Below are positions 53,330 through 62,525 of a DNA stretch of 64,000 nucleotides, piece by piece. This DNA comes from JALYXI01 sp963716685 (GTDB lineage Bacteria; Acidobacteriota; Terriglobia; Bryobacterales; Bryobacteraceae), in NCBI GenBank assembly GCA_963716685.1, contig CAVQTR010000006.1, positions 62,001 to 126,000 on the forward strand, in the 5' to 3' direction. The first letter of the stretch is position 1; each line of letters opens with the position of its first letter. The position numbers and the translations under genes are program-made. The notes under the pieces were generated by a model, which was given only the letters and a program-made list of their open reading frames with translations, did not search any database and was not told the origin of the DNA.

Positions 53330-56273
53330 ATGCGAATCGGACTTCTGCTTTTGAGCCTCTGCGCCCTCGGCTGGTCGCAGCCGCAGTGGCGCCTGATCGG
53401 TCCGTTTCGGGGCGGCCGCGTGCTGGCCGTCACCGGTGTTCCCGGCAAACCGTCGACATTCTATTTCGGCTCCGTCGGAGGCGGCGTCTTCAAAACCGAA
53501 GATGCCGGAACGGTGTGGCGGCCCGTGCTCGATGGCTCGGTTGGCGCCATCGCCGTTGCGCCCTCCAATCCGGATGTCGTCTACGTCGGCAAGGGCGAAG
53601 CGGACATGCGGTCGGACATTTCGTTCGGCGACGGAGTCTGGAAATCCACCGATGCCGGCGCCACATGGACCAGCGTGGGTCTGCGCGATTCCCGCCAGAT
53701 CGGCCGAATTCTGGTCGATCCGCACGATGCCAACATCGTCTACGTAGCCGCGCTGGGCCACGCATACGGGCCGAACCCCGAACGTGGTGTGTTCCGCTCC
53801 CGCGACGGCGGCCGGACCTGGAGCAAAGTGCTCGACAAAGGTCCCGACGTGGGCGCCATCGATCTGGCGTTCGAACCGGAGAACGCGGGCGTGGTTTACG
53901 CGGCCACGTGGAATGTGCGCCGCCCCGCGCAAAGCCAGTACGCGCCGAATGGCGGTCCGGGGAGCGGTCTCTACAAGTCCACGGATGCCGGAGATACCTG
54001 GCAGCGCCTGACCGGCAACGGTCTGCCCGGCGGCGATTGGGGACGCGTGGGCATCGCCGCCGCGCCCGGCGGCCGCGTCTACGCGCTGATCGATGCCCAG
54101 CCCGGCGGACTCTATCGCTCCGGCGACCGTGGCGCTTCGTGGACCCTCGTCGGCACGGACCCGCGCCTCGAAAACCGCGCCTGGTATTTCAGCGAGGTCA
54201 CAGTCGATCCGCACAATCCCGATATTGTGTATCTGCCCAACGTCGGCCTTTACCGTTCCACTGATGGCGGAAAAACGTTTATCATTTCGCGCGGCGCGCC
54301 CGGCGGTGACGATTATCACGCGCTCTGGATCGATCCCGCGGATTCCTCCCGCATGATTCTCGGCGCGGACCAGGGCGCGACCATCAGCGTGGACGGCGCC
54401 AAAACGTGGACCACCTGGTACAACCAGCCGACCGCGCAGTTCTATCACGTTGCCACCGACACCCAGTTTCCCTACTGGGTTTACGGAGCGCAGCAGGACA
54501 CCGGGACCGCCGCCGTTCCCAGCCGAACCAATCACGGACTGATCTCTGAGCGCGACTGGATCTCCGTCGGCGGCGCGGAAAGCGGCTATATCGCGCCTGA
54601 TCCGAAAGACCCCAACATCGTCTACGTCAACGACGCCGGCGGCACCGTTGCGCGCTTCGACAAGCGCACCGGACAAAGCCAGAACATCACGCCGTGGCCG
54701 ATCTCCGGCTTCAACGTGCCCATGCCCAGCCGCAAGCATCGCAACACCTGGACGTCGCCGCTGGTCTTCTCTCCGGCTGACCCGACGGCGCTCTATTTCG
54801 GTACGCAATTCCTGCTGAAGACGACGGACGGTGGTTTGCACTGGCGCCAGATCAGCCCGGACCTCAGCGGATCCCCAAAGGGCTTTGGCGTCATCTATAC
54901 CGTCGCTCCTTCCGCGCTGAACGCCGCGCTGATCTGGACGGGCAGCGACACCGGCGTCATTCATCTGACGCGCGACGGCGGCGCCACCTGGCGCGATGTC
55001 ACGCCGCCCGGCCTGGGAGTCTGGAGCAAGATCACGCAAATTGAGGCATCGCATTTCGATCCGGCCGTCGCCTATGCCGCGGTGGACCGCCATCGCCTCG
55101 AAGATTACGCGCCCCACCTTTTCCGGACCCGCGATTACGGAAAGACCTGGACCGAACTGACCGAAGGCATTACCGCCCCCGCCTTTTTCAACTCAGTGAA
55201 GGAAGATCCGCGTGCGACCGGGCCTGCTGTTCGCCGCCTGCGAAACGGGCGTCTATATCTCATATGACGATGCCGAGCACTGGCACTCGCTCCAGCTGAA
55301 TTTGCCAGTCACCTCCGTCCGCGATCTGGCCATTCACGGCAGCGATCTCGCCATTGCGACTCACGGGCGTGCGTTCTGGATACTGGATGACATCTCGCCT
55401 TACCGCCAGATGGACCCAAAGGTGGAAGCAAGCAATGAGTTTTTCTTCGTGCCGGCGAAAGCCATCCGCATCGCCAGCGCGGAGTTCCAGGGCACGCCGC
55501 TGCCGGTCGACGAGCCGAAAGCCGCTAATCCTCCGGACGGCGCCGTGCTGGATTATTACCTGAAAGCCGCGCCGTCAGGCGAGGTGACGCTCGATCTGCT
55601 GGACCGCGGCGCAAAGGTAATCCGGCATTACTCGAATCGCGATCCGGTAGGCCGCCCGACAGGTCCCACGGGTGTGGCGGATATCTGGCTCAAACCGCCG
55701 CCGCCGCTCCCGGCGAAGCCAGGGCTCAATCGCTTCGTGTGGGATCTGCGCTACACCGATCCGCACGGCCCGCGCGTGCTGCCCGGCGTCTACCAGGCGA
55801 AACTCACAGTTGCCGGAATCAGCTACACCCGTCCCGTGACTGTCGCTATGGATCCGCGCTCCTCCGCTACCCCGCTGGAACTGACCAAACAATTTCAGCT
55901 CGCGCAGCAGGCCGACTCCGCGCTGCGCCGGGAAGAAGCCCTCATCCGGGAGATGCGCGCCATGAAGACGCGCCTTGCCATGTTGAAAACGAGGACAACC
56001 GATCAGGCGATCGTATCCGCCGCCGCGACTCTCGACAGCGCAATCGATCAGGCGCTGCAGGAGGACGCGAAGATCAGTACCGCGCTTTCCACCGCGCTTT
56101 CCATCACGGAAACCGCCGACCGCATGCCGCCCGCTTCGGCCTATGCCGTGTATGAGCAGGGCGCCGCGCAGTCGAAAGCGCTGGCCGAGCGATGGCGCAT
56201 GCTGCAGGCCACGCAGGTGGAGAGCCTGCACGCCTCCGTGCGGCTGGTGAACAATCCGGCCCTTACGCGTTGA
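53330..56273 (+). CDS. Exported VPS10/BNR-repeat (sortilin-like) protein, one frameshift
   Basis: About 980 residues after correction. Signal peptide LLLLSLCALGWSQ, then a ten-bladed beta-propeller with repeated Asp-box motifs such as STDAGATWTSVG, RDGGRTWSKV, STDGGKTF and TTDGGLHWRQ. The C-terminal region has FVWDLRYTDPHGPRVLPGV and a helical tail. Reading switches frame at about 55210-55215: EDPRATGPAV would continue as a different frame RPGLLFAACETGVYISYDD, matching one extra base. Such proteins are abundant in Acidobacteria and usually annotated as glycosyl hydrolase or sialidase-like. Catalysis is unproven. The start is 30 bases from the topoisomerase start, on the other strand. Confidence 0.85.
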
Positions 56274-56976
56274 TCTGTTTCAGCACTTCTTCGGCATAAA
56301 GGGCGCCCTGCGGCGTCTCTTCGTGCTTGAAGAACAAATACAAATCGCGTCCGCCGGCCACAAGCTGGCGAGCGTTCGCCGCGATGCGCGCGCGGTCCTC
56401 CGGCGCATAATCGGATTTACGCAATCGAAAATAGATGAAGTCCGCCGTTACGACCTCCGGCACTTCCAGATCGTCTGATTCAGCCACACATAAAGCGGCG
56501 TTGCGTTCCCGCAAAATGCCGTAAATTTCTTCCGTCAGCCAGGAGGCGTGGCGGAACTCAAAGGCGAACCGGATATCCGCGGGCAGCATTTTCAGGTATT
56601 CCGCCAGCAGGGCGGCGTCGCACTTGAATGTGGGCGGAAGCTGAAACAGCACGGGTCCCAGACGCCGCGACGTGCGCAGCGGTTCGATGGCTTTCAGGAA
56701 AACTTCGGTAAACGGTCCCGCTTCCTTCAGCTTCAGGATGTGTGTCAGGCGCATGTGCGCCTTCGGGCAAAACACGAATGCGGCCGGCGTGGCCCCAACC
56801 CACTTCGTCAGCGTGGAGACCGAGGGCAAGGTGCGGAAGGTGTAATTCACCTCCACGCAGTTCAGGCGGCCGCTGTAGAACTCGAGAAACTTAGCCGCCG
56901 GCAGCTTCTGCGGATAGAAATCAGGCTTCCACGAGGCGTAAGCGAAGCCGGACGTACCGGCGAAAACGTGCGGCAT
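56263..56976 (-). CDS. DUF72 (YecE-like) protein
   Basis: A 237-residue TIM-barrel-like protein. The family's N-terminal pattern GTSGFAYASWKPDFYPQKLP and CVEVNYTFRTLPS is clear, as are FCPKAHMRLTHI, LGPVLFQLPPTFK and FAFEFRHASWLTEEIY. Function is unknown; weak links to DNA metabolism or tRNA have been proposed for the family. It follows the MoxR gene on the same strand by 2 bases, so they probably form an operon. Its end overlaps the VPS10/BNR gene by 11 bases. Confidence 0.88.
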   Translation of the reverse strand: MPHVFAGTSGFAYASWKPDFYPQKLPAAKFLEFYSGRLNCVEVNYTFRTLPSVSTLTKWVGATPAAFVFCPKAHMRLTHILKLKEAGPFTEVFLKAIEPLRTSRRLGPVLFQLPPTFKCDAALLAEYLKMLPADIRFAFEFRHASWLTEEIYGILRERNAALCVAESDDLEVPEVVTADFIYFRLRKSDYAPEDRARIAANARQLVAGGRDLYLFFKHEETPQGALYAEEVLKQINA

Positions 56977-56978
56977 CT

Positions 56979-57923
56979 CTATAAGGGAACTTCGACGAGA
57001 TTCAGTATATCTTTGATGATCTGGTCGCCCATGTGCGATCGCTGCGGAGCGATGCCGCTCCGCGCGTGGACAATAACGCGATGTCCGAAGACCGCTACCG
57101 CCAGGCGCTTCACATCGTCCGGAATCGCGTAGGCGCGGCCTTCGAGCAGCGCGCGAGCCTGCACCGCCCGGAACAGCGCCTGCGACCCTCGCGGACTCAC
57201 GCCCAGCGAAAGCGATTCGTGTACGCGCGTCTTTTCCACAATGGCGAGCAGATAATCGGCCAGTGAATCGTCCACCGTCACCTGCCTCACCGCTTCCTGA
57301 ATGCCGAGCAGTTCGCGCGCGCTCAGCACCGGACGCGGCGCTTCCCCCGAGCTGCTTTCCCCCTGCCGCAGGATGTCCCGTTCACTCACCGCATCGGGAT
57401 AGCCGATCCGAATGCGCATAAGGAAGCGGTCCAGCTGCGATTCCGGCAGCGGATAGGTGCCGTGGTGCTCGGCCGGGTTCTGGGTGGCGATCACCATGAA
57501 CGGATCGGGCAGTTCCATCCGGCGCGAATCGATGGTCACCTGCCGCTCGTTCATCGCCTCCAGCAATGCCGATTGCGTCTTGGGCGTGGTTCGGTTGATC
57601 TCGTCCGCCAGCAGAAAGTTGGTAAAAATCGGTCCCGGCTTAAACTCGAAAGCCTCCGTATGCGCGTTGTAAACCGTCACGCCGAGCACGTCGCTGGGCA
57701 GCATGTCGCTCGTAAACTGCAGCCGGTGAAACCCGCAGTCGATGGCTCGCGCCAGACCATGAGCCAACGTGGTCTTGCCCACCCCGGGAACATCTTCGAT
57801 CAGCAGATGCCCGCGGGAAAGCAGGCACACCAGGGCCAGGCGGACAGTCTCCGCCTTACCGCGAAGCACCGAGCCAAGCGCTGCCTCCAAATCCTGGAGC
57901 GCGGATGAATCCACAGTTCGCAC
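56979..57923 (-). CDS. MoxR-family AAA+ ATPase
   Basis: A 314-residue AAA+ chaperone. Walker A is IEDVPGVGKTTLAHGLARA, Walker B FLLADEINRTTPKTQSALLE, followed by sensor 1 VIATQNPAEHHGTYPLPE and the arginine-finger region LDRFLMRIRIGYPD. The lid domain ends GVSPRGSQALFRAVQARAL. MoxR proteins mature metalloenzymes or remodel complexes, usually with a VWA-domain or DUF58 partner, which is not adjacent here. The membrane-anchored MutS-like gene is upstream on the same strand. Confidence 0.92.
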   Translation of the reverse strand: MRTVDSSALQDLEAALGSVLRGKAETVRLALVCLLSRGHLLIEDVPGVGKTTLAHGLARAIDCGFHRLQFTSDMLPSDVLGVTVYNAHTEAFEFKPGPIFTNFLLADEINRTTPKTQSALLEAMNERQVTIDSRRMELPDPFMVIATQNPAEHHGTYPLPESQLDRFLMRIRIGYPDAVSERDILRQGESSSGEAPRPVLSARELLGIQEAVRQVTVDDSLADYLLAIVEKTRVHESLSLGVSPRGSQALFRAVQARALLEGRAYAIPDDVKRLAVAVFGHRVIVHARSGIAPQRSHMGDQIIKDILNLVEVPL

Positions 57924-57948
57924 GAATATCCTTCTTCAGGTTATCGCG

Positions 57949-59736
57949 TCACACCTCTAGCCCCACGGCGCGCATCAGTTCGAGCGCGTTGCTCTTGCGC
58001 ACCACGCCGTCGCGAATCCTGTAATCGAACGAGATCACGCCGTTCTCCAGATGATCTTCGAAGTGCATGTTGGAATCGGAAATCGCCGTAAGCGCCAGAT
58101 CATGAGTAGTGACGAAGCCGAGCGCGCCGCGTTTCAAAAGGGCGCGCACAACACCCTCCGCGCCAATGCCGCGGTCGTGCGAGTTGGTGCCGTTCAGCAG
58201 TTCGTCGAGCAGGAAGAACCCCGTGCCCTGCTCGCACAGGCGCACAATATCACGCAGGCGCGTGATTTCCGCATAGAAGCGCGAAGTGCCGCCCTGCAGC
58301 GAATCGTTCACGCGGATGGAAGCGCCAATGTACAGCGGCGTCAGCGCCAGCGAACGGGCGCGCACCGGTGCGCCCGCCAGAGCCAGCACCGCGTTCACGC
58401 CGGCGGTGCGCAGCAGGGTGCTTTTCCCCGACATATTCGAACCGCTGATCACCACCATTGGATGGACGGCCGAAAGCGAGACATTGTTCCGCACGCATGC
58501 AGCCGCGGGAAGCAACGGATGCCCCAGCGCTTCGCCTTCAAAAAGCGCGGGACCTTCGCGTAGCTCGGGCAGCGGGTCGTCCGGATGCTCATAGGAATAC
58601 CCCGCCAGCGCGCAAAGCGCTTCCAGTTCGCCGGTGGCCCGAAGCCACTGCTGCACTGCAACGCCTGAGACCGCGCGCCAGCGTTCAATGGCGAAGGCAA
58701 TCTGAGTGGTCCACAGTAGCGGCGGCCCGAAGATGCGCAGCACCACGTTGTCGCGCGAATCCAGCAGTTCCACAAGCTGCCGCAGAGTGCGGATGCGCCG
58801 CGATGCAGGCCGGCCTTCCACGTTCAGCGCCGCGCGCAGCTCCGCCAGCTTCGGGCTTTGGAACTGCTCGGCTTCGAAGCGGGCCAGCACGTCCGAAAGC
58901 AGCGCAAGATCGTGCCCCGGCTGCTCTACGGAATGCGCCACGTGCGCCACGCGCCCGCGCATTGGCAGAACGAAAAGCCCTTCCACGGCAAGAGTGAGCA
59001 GCAGCGCAATCCGGATCAGGGGATTGGCCAGGCTGGTGGCGAACAGCGCAATCAGCAGTGCAGCGGCCATCAGTGCGAGAACAGCTGCTGCCGCCGGCGC
59101 GCTTCCCGGAAACACCACGCGCGGCGCCGCGCCCCACGCCGCGAGTTCTTCCGGATTCACGCCCGTCCGGAAATCCTCACCAAGCACGGCGAGATCCTCG
59201 CGCAGATCCAGCCGATCGCGCAGTTCCGTAATCGCCTGCTGGCGCGCCTGGATTTCGCCACGTTCGGCGGGAGCCAGCAGCCAGCCGGCCAGCGTGGATT
59301 CCCCTGCCCGCGTCCGCGCCGTGGAGAGAAGTTCGAACAGCGAGCCGCGCCCAAAAAGATCGAGATCGTCCGAATACGGATGCGCGGGGTTGCGGAAGCG
59401 TTCACCCGTCTCGCCATGGCCGCTCCACCGATCGTCCATGCGGTCGAGCGCCCGTGTGAAGAAATCCACCGAGCGCTGCGACCGGCGCACGCGCGCAGTG
59501 ATTTGCGAGTGGTAGATCACCAGAGCCATAAACGCCGCAAACGGAATCAGCAGCAGCCAGCCGGAGACCGCGCCGCGAACAAAGGCCGCCCAAGCCAGCC
59601 CCGCCGCACCCAGAAACAGCAGTAGCCGGGCGGATCCGATCCTTCTTTCCCGTGCCTGTGCGCGCGTCAGTGTCTCCCGCCGCACTTCGAGGCGCCTCTC
59701 ATATTCCGCGCGAGGCGCGCCCGCGGCCTGGATCAT
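57949..59736 (-). CDS. Membrane-anchored MutS-like ATPase
   Basis: A 595-residue protein. Two hydrophobic helices occur at about residues 36-75 and another pair at about 215-260, unlike mismatch-repair MutS. The middle is the MutS core (clamp-lever) region and the C-terminal domain V ATPase is clear: Walker A VISGSNMSGKSTLLRTAG, signature loop SIRVNDSLQGGTSRFYAEI, Walker B GFFLLDELLNGTNSHDRGIG and FVTTHDLAL. MutS mismatch-binding domain I is absent, so canonical mismatch recognition is unlikely. Function is not known; a role at the membrane is inferred. Confidence 0.85.
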   Translation of the reverse strand: MIQAAGAPRAEYERRLEVRRETLTRAQARERRIGSARLLLFLGAAGLAWAAFVRGAVSGWLLLIPFAAFMALVIYHSQITARVRRSQRSVDFFTRALDRMDDRWSGHGETGERFRNPAHPYSDDLDLFGRGSLFELLSTARTRAGESTLAGWLLAPAERGEIQARQQAITELRDRLDLREDLAVLGEDFRTGVNPEELAAWGAAPRVVFPGSAPAAAAVLALMAAALLIALFATSLANPLIRIALLLTLAVEGLFVLPMRGRVAHVAHSVEQPGHDLALLSDVLARFEAEQFQSPKLAELRAALNVEGRPASRRIRTLRQLVELLDSRDNVVLRIFGPPLLWTTQIAFAIERWRAVSGVAVQQWLRATGELEALCALAGYSYEHPDDPLPELREGPALFEGEALGHPLLPAAACVRNNVSLSAVHPMVVISGSNMSGKSTLLRTAGVNAVLALAGAPVRARSLALTPLYIGASIRVNDSLQGGTSRFYAEITRLRDIVRLCEQGTGFFLLDELLNGTNSHDRGIGAEGVVRALLKRGALGFVTTHDLALTAISDSNMHFEDHLENGVISFDYRIRDGVVRKSNALELMRAVGLEV

Positions 59737-59759
59737 TCTTTGATTGTAGAGGCGCGATG

Positions 59760-59765
59760 TATACT
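59760..59765 (+). promoter_or_regulatory. -10 box (TATACT) of tRNA-Val
   Basis: TATACT ends 20 bases before the tRNA 5' end. A TTGATT at 59740-59745 could serve as -35, but the spacer (14 bases) is short. The placement suits a stable-RNA promoter. Confidence 0.4.
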
Positions 59766-59785
59766 GAAGGTTTCCTGCCGCTTTT

Positions 59786-59862
59786 GGGCGCGTAGCTCAG
59801 TTGGTTAGAGCGCTTCCTTCACACGGAAGAGGCCCGGGGTTCGAGTCCCTGCGCGCCCACCA
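59786..59862 (+). tRNA. tRNA-Val (anticodon CAC)
   Basis: A 77-base cloverleaf with encoded CCA. The acceptor GGGCGCG pairs with CGCGCCC. The D-arm is GCTC..GAGC. The anticodon arm CTTCC/GGAAG has the loop TTCACAC, so the anticodon is CAC and reads GTG. T-arm TTCGAGT. Discriminator A. Confidence 0.95.
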
Positions 59863-59873
59863 TCCTTCACTGG

Positions 59874-60818
59874 CTACCGAATCCGCGGAGCCAGCGCCTT
59901 CACCGAAAGCACCACGGCTCTGGGATCGGGATGAACCCAATCCGGGAAATAGCCGGGCTGGTACCGAATTTCCTGCATGCTGCTGTCGCTCCACTCGTTC
60001 ATGTTGAGAATGGTGTCCCGCGGCCCCGCATACGCAAGCAGCTGCCGGTAGAACTTTCGATACTGACTTTCATGCAGCAGCCAGCGCTCGTGCCGCAGCG
60101 GGGCAATCACCAGGTAAACCTTCACGCCACGCTCGTGACATTCGTCCACCAGCCGGTGAAAATCGCGCTCGCTCTCCGGATTCACGTCTAACTCGCCGGG
60201 CTTCAACCCGGGATCGTTCGGACGCATGCCCATGAAGAAAGTCTCTCCTCCGTTCCGGAAAAACCGGTGCTCAAAGAAGTGAACTTTCGTCACCCGTTCC
60301 ATCAGTGCCTCGAAGTAAATCACCACCAGCTGCAGCGAACCCAGCGCGCTCACGCGGTCTTTGTCCGTGAGATAAGCGGTCGCGCGGCCGGGAGTGCTGA
60401 ACAGGCTGGGCGAGAGACTGATCAGCGCCACTTTCACATTGCCGCGCTCCATCATGTTGTGCGCGAGGATTCTGGATTCAGTAATCGTCGATCCCGGCAG
60501 AGAGAAATTGAAGACGCGGTGGCTGTGAATTTCACCCAGGTCCCAGCTGAATGTCGTGGAATTCCCCACCAGAAACCCGTCGAAATTGGCAGGGACGAAG
60601 CGGTAGCTGGCGACCGAATCGGAATAGCGGGGAATGGAATAGAAAGAGACCGAGTTCCGGCCATAGAGGCCCAGAACGTCGATGGCGCGATTCAATCCAA
60701 CAAAAGCAATCGAACTCAGGACCACCACACACACAACACTGAGAATCCAGGCCCGATTCGACAGCTCGCCGCTGCGAGTCTCTTCTGCCTGCGCCGGAGC
60801 TTCTGTAACTGGCGTCAT
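59874..60818 (-). CDS. Membrane-anchored SGNH-like (DltD/AlgJ-type) protein
   Basis: A 314-residue protein with one N-terminal transmembrane helix (WILSVVCVVVLSSIAFVGL) and an extracytoplasmic SGNH-like domain. The nucleophile block reads FLVGNSTTFSW (GNS where SGNH enzymes have GDS). VFNFSLPGSTITESRILAH follows, and the Asp-His pair lies in FPDWVHPDPRAVV. Similar proteins accompany MBOAT acyltransferases (AlgX/AlgJ, DltD) and hand acyl groups to surface polymers. It is the last gene of a cluster with the MBOAT, ACP and FkbH-like genes, all on the minus strand. Confidence 0.75.
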   Translation of the reverse strand: MTPVTEAPAQAEETRSGELSNRAWILSVVCVVVLSSIAFVGLNRAIDVLGLYGRNSVSFYSIPRYSDSVASYRFVPANFDGFLVGNSTTFSWDLGEIHSHRVFNFSLPGSTITESRILAHNMMERGNVKVALISLSPSLFSTPGRATAYLTDKDRVSALGSLQLVVIYFEALMERVTKVHFFEHRFFRNGGETFFMGMRPNDPGLKPGELDVNPESERDFHRLVDECHERGVKVYLVIAPLRHERWLLHESQYRKFYRQLLAYAGPRDTILNMNEWSDSSMQEIRYQPGYFPDWVHPDPRAVVLSVKALAPRIR

Positions 60819-60827
60819 AAGTGAACC

Positions 60828-62264
60828 CTAAAAACCGAAATACACGAATCGTCTTGCCTGCACGGAGTTCAAGAACAACAGGGCTGCCAAGGCAAGACCG
60901 GAGTACGCGAACACGTTGGAGTAGCGCGGCCGGAACGAATCGACAATCTCGTTCGACGACGGTCCCAGCAGAGCAAGCGGCAGCGCCGCCGCGGACGGGA
61001 TCATATACGTCATCACTTCCATCAGCGAATCCCGCTGGTGCGGAATTAATTCGGTGGCAAGAGCCGGTCCAATCCCCTGAAGCGGCAGCAGCCGAGCCAA
61101 GGTCCCGAGGGCCGCGTGCAGCGTGGGAGCGCGGAAAAACACTTCGGCCAGCACCACGAATCCGAACGTAAGAGCCCACGAAGCCAGCGAGGGAATCGGG
61201 ATTTTCCATTTCTTCCGCCAGTACTGGTTGGTTCCCAACGCGAGACCGTGCAGCAAACCCCAGACCACGAACGTCCAGGCTGGTCCGTGCCACAGGCCCG
61301 ATATTGTCATCGCCAGAATCGTCGCAACGGCCGACTTGGCCAGCGTGGCGCGCCCCTTAAAGCCACGCAGAATCGGGGTGTACAGATAATGCGTGATGAA
61401 TCGCGACAGACTAATGTGCCATCTCTGCCAAAACTCGATGATCGATCTCGACTTATACGGCGCTTCGAAGTTGATCGGGATCGTAAAGCCCAGCATGCGT
61501 GCGATCCCAAGCGCCATGTCGGAATACCCGCTGAAATCGAAATAGATCTGTAGGGAGTAAGCAAGCACCGCCACCCATGTATCGATCGTCGAGATAGACG
61601 ACGGATCCGCCACGCCACTGTCCGCCAGTTTCGCTAGAGAATCGGCCAGAACCGTCTTTTTAAAGAACCCCAGAATGAACAGAGCCAGCCCGCGCGCCAC
61701 TTCCTCCACCGGAATCGCATCGGTGACGGACCGGAACTGTTCCACCATCATCTTTGCCCGTGACAGAGGACCGGCAATCACATAGGGAAAAAAACTAACA
61801 AAGGTCGCGTGGTCGAACAGGTTATTCGCCGGCACCACCTGCTCGTAACAATCCACCAGATACATGATCTGGGTTACTGTGAAAAAGCTGATGCCCAGCG
61901 GCAGGCTCCAGTTAGGCAATGCGAACTGAAACCCAATGAGTGGGCGAGCCGTGCTCAGGAAGAAGTTTATGTATTTGAACGTGCTGAGAAACAGCACATT
62001 GCACACCACGCCGAACACCACCCAGCGATGCCGTGTTTCCTGCGGCGCATCCGCATCGCCCACCTGCCGCCCTACCGCCCAGTTAAACAGAATGGAACCA
62101 AGCAGCAGCGGCAGCTGATGCAGCGCGCTGTAGCAATAAAAGGCAATGGATACCGCCAGCAGCCACGCCTGACTCACTAGCCGGTTTCGGTTTCTCCGCA
62201 GCAGCGCATAGATCAGCGCCGCAAAGGGAAACAAAAAGAGAAACGCAAACGAACTAAACAGCAT
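60828..62264 (-). CDS. MBOAT-family membrane acyltransferase (AlgI-like)
   Basis: A 478-residue integral membrane protein with about 11 helices. The MBOAT signature has the conserved His in SGLWHGPAWTFVVWGLLHGL, preceded by the basic FWQRWHISLSRFITHYLYTP. The N-terminus (LFSSFAFLFLFPFAALIYAL) and STIDTWVAVLAYSLQIYFDF match the AlgI/DltB group. These enzymes pass acyl groups across the membrane to extracellular polymers. The neighbouring acyl carrier protein gene suggests an ACP-bound donor, as for DltB. Start at 62264, 12 bases after the ACP stop. Confidence 0.92.
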   Translation of the reverse strand: MLFSSFAFLFLFPFAALIYALLRRNRNRLVSQAWLLAVSIAFYCYSALHQLPLLLGSILFNWAVGRQVGDADAPQETRHRWVVFGVVCNVLFLSTFKYINFFLSTARPLIGFQFALPNWSLPLGISFFTVTQIMYLVDCYEQVVPANNLFDHATFVSFFPYVIAGPLSRAKMMVEQFRSVTDAIPVEEVARGLALFILGFFKKTVLADSLAKLADSGVADPSSISTIDTWVAVLAYSLQIYFDFSGYSDMALGIARMLGFTIPINFEAPYKSRSIIEFWQRWHISLSRFITHYLYTPILRGFKGRATLAKSAVATILAMTISGLWHGPAWTFVVWGLLHGLALGTNQYWRKKWKIPIPSLASWALTFGFVVLAEVFFRAPTLHAALGTLARLLPLQGIGPALATELIPHQRDSLMEVMTYMIPSAAALPLALLGPSSNEIVDSFRPRYSNVFAYSGLALAALLFLNSVQARRFVYFGF

Positions 62265-62276
62265 GAGGCAACAGCT

Positions 62277-62525
62277 CTACGGTTTCGCCTTCTTCAGCGT
62301 CAGGTGAACCAGATCACCCACGTTCTTCAGATCCTGTAACTCACCAAGCGCGAACTTCACCTTGAACTCGCTCTCAATCACCTGAATCAAATTGATGTGA
62401 GCCAGAGAATCCCAGTTGGGAACATTCGTCGCGTTGGATTTGGGAGTTATGACCAGCTTATTGTCGTCAAGTACGTCACGAAAAATTGGCTGCAGCCGCT
62501 CCAGCACTTCGTCTTGTGTCAGCAA
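62277..62525 (-). CDS. Acyl carrier protein
   Basis: An 82-residue four-helix carrier. The phosphopantetheine site is Ser40 in NWDSLAHINLI, following the usual pre-helix loop. FKVKFALGELQDLKNVGDLV is helix III with the following loop. It is acidic-to-neutral and differs from fatty-acid AcpP (GADSLD), so it is a dedicated carrier like DltC or polyketide-type ACPs. The TTG start at 62525 lies inside the end of the FkbH-like gene, with AGGAG 8 bases upstream. The overlap of about 50 bases couples the two. Confidence 0.9.
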   Translation of the reverse strand: MLTQDEVLERLQPIFRDVLDDNKLVITPKSNATNVPNWDSLAHINLIQVIESEFKVKFALGELQDLKNVGDLVHLTLKKAKP

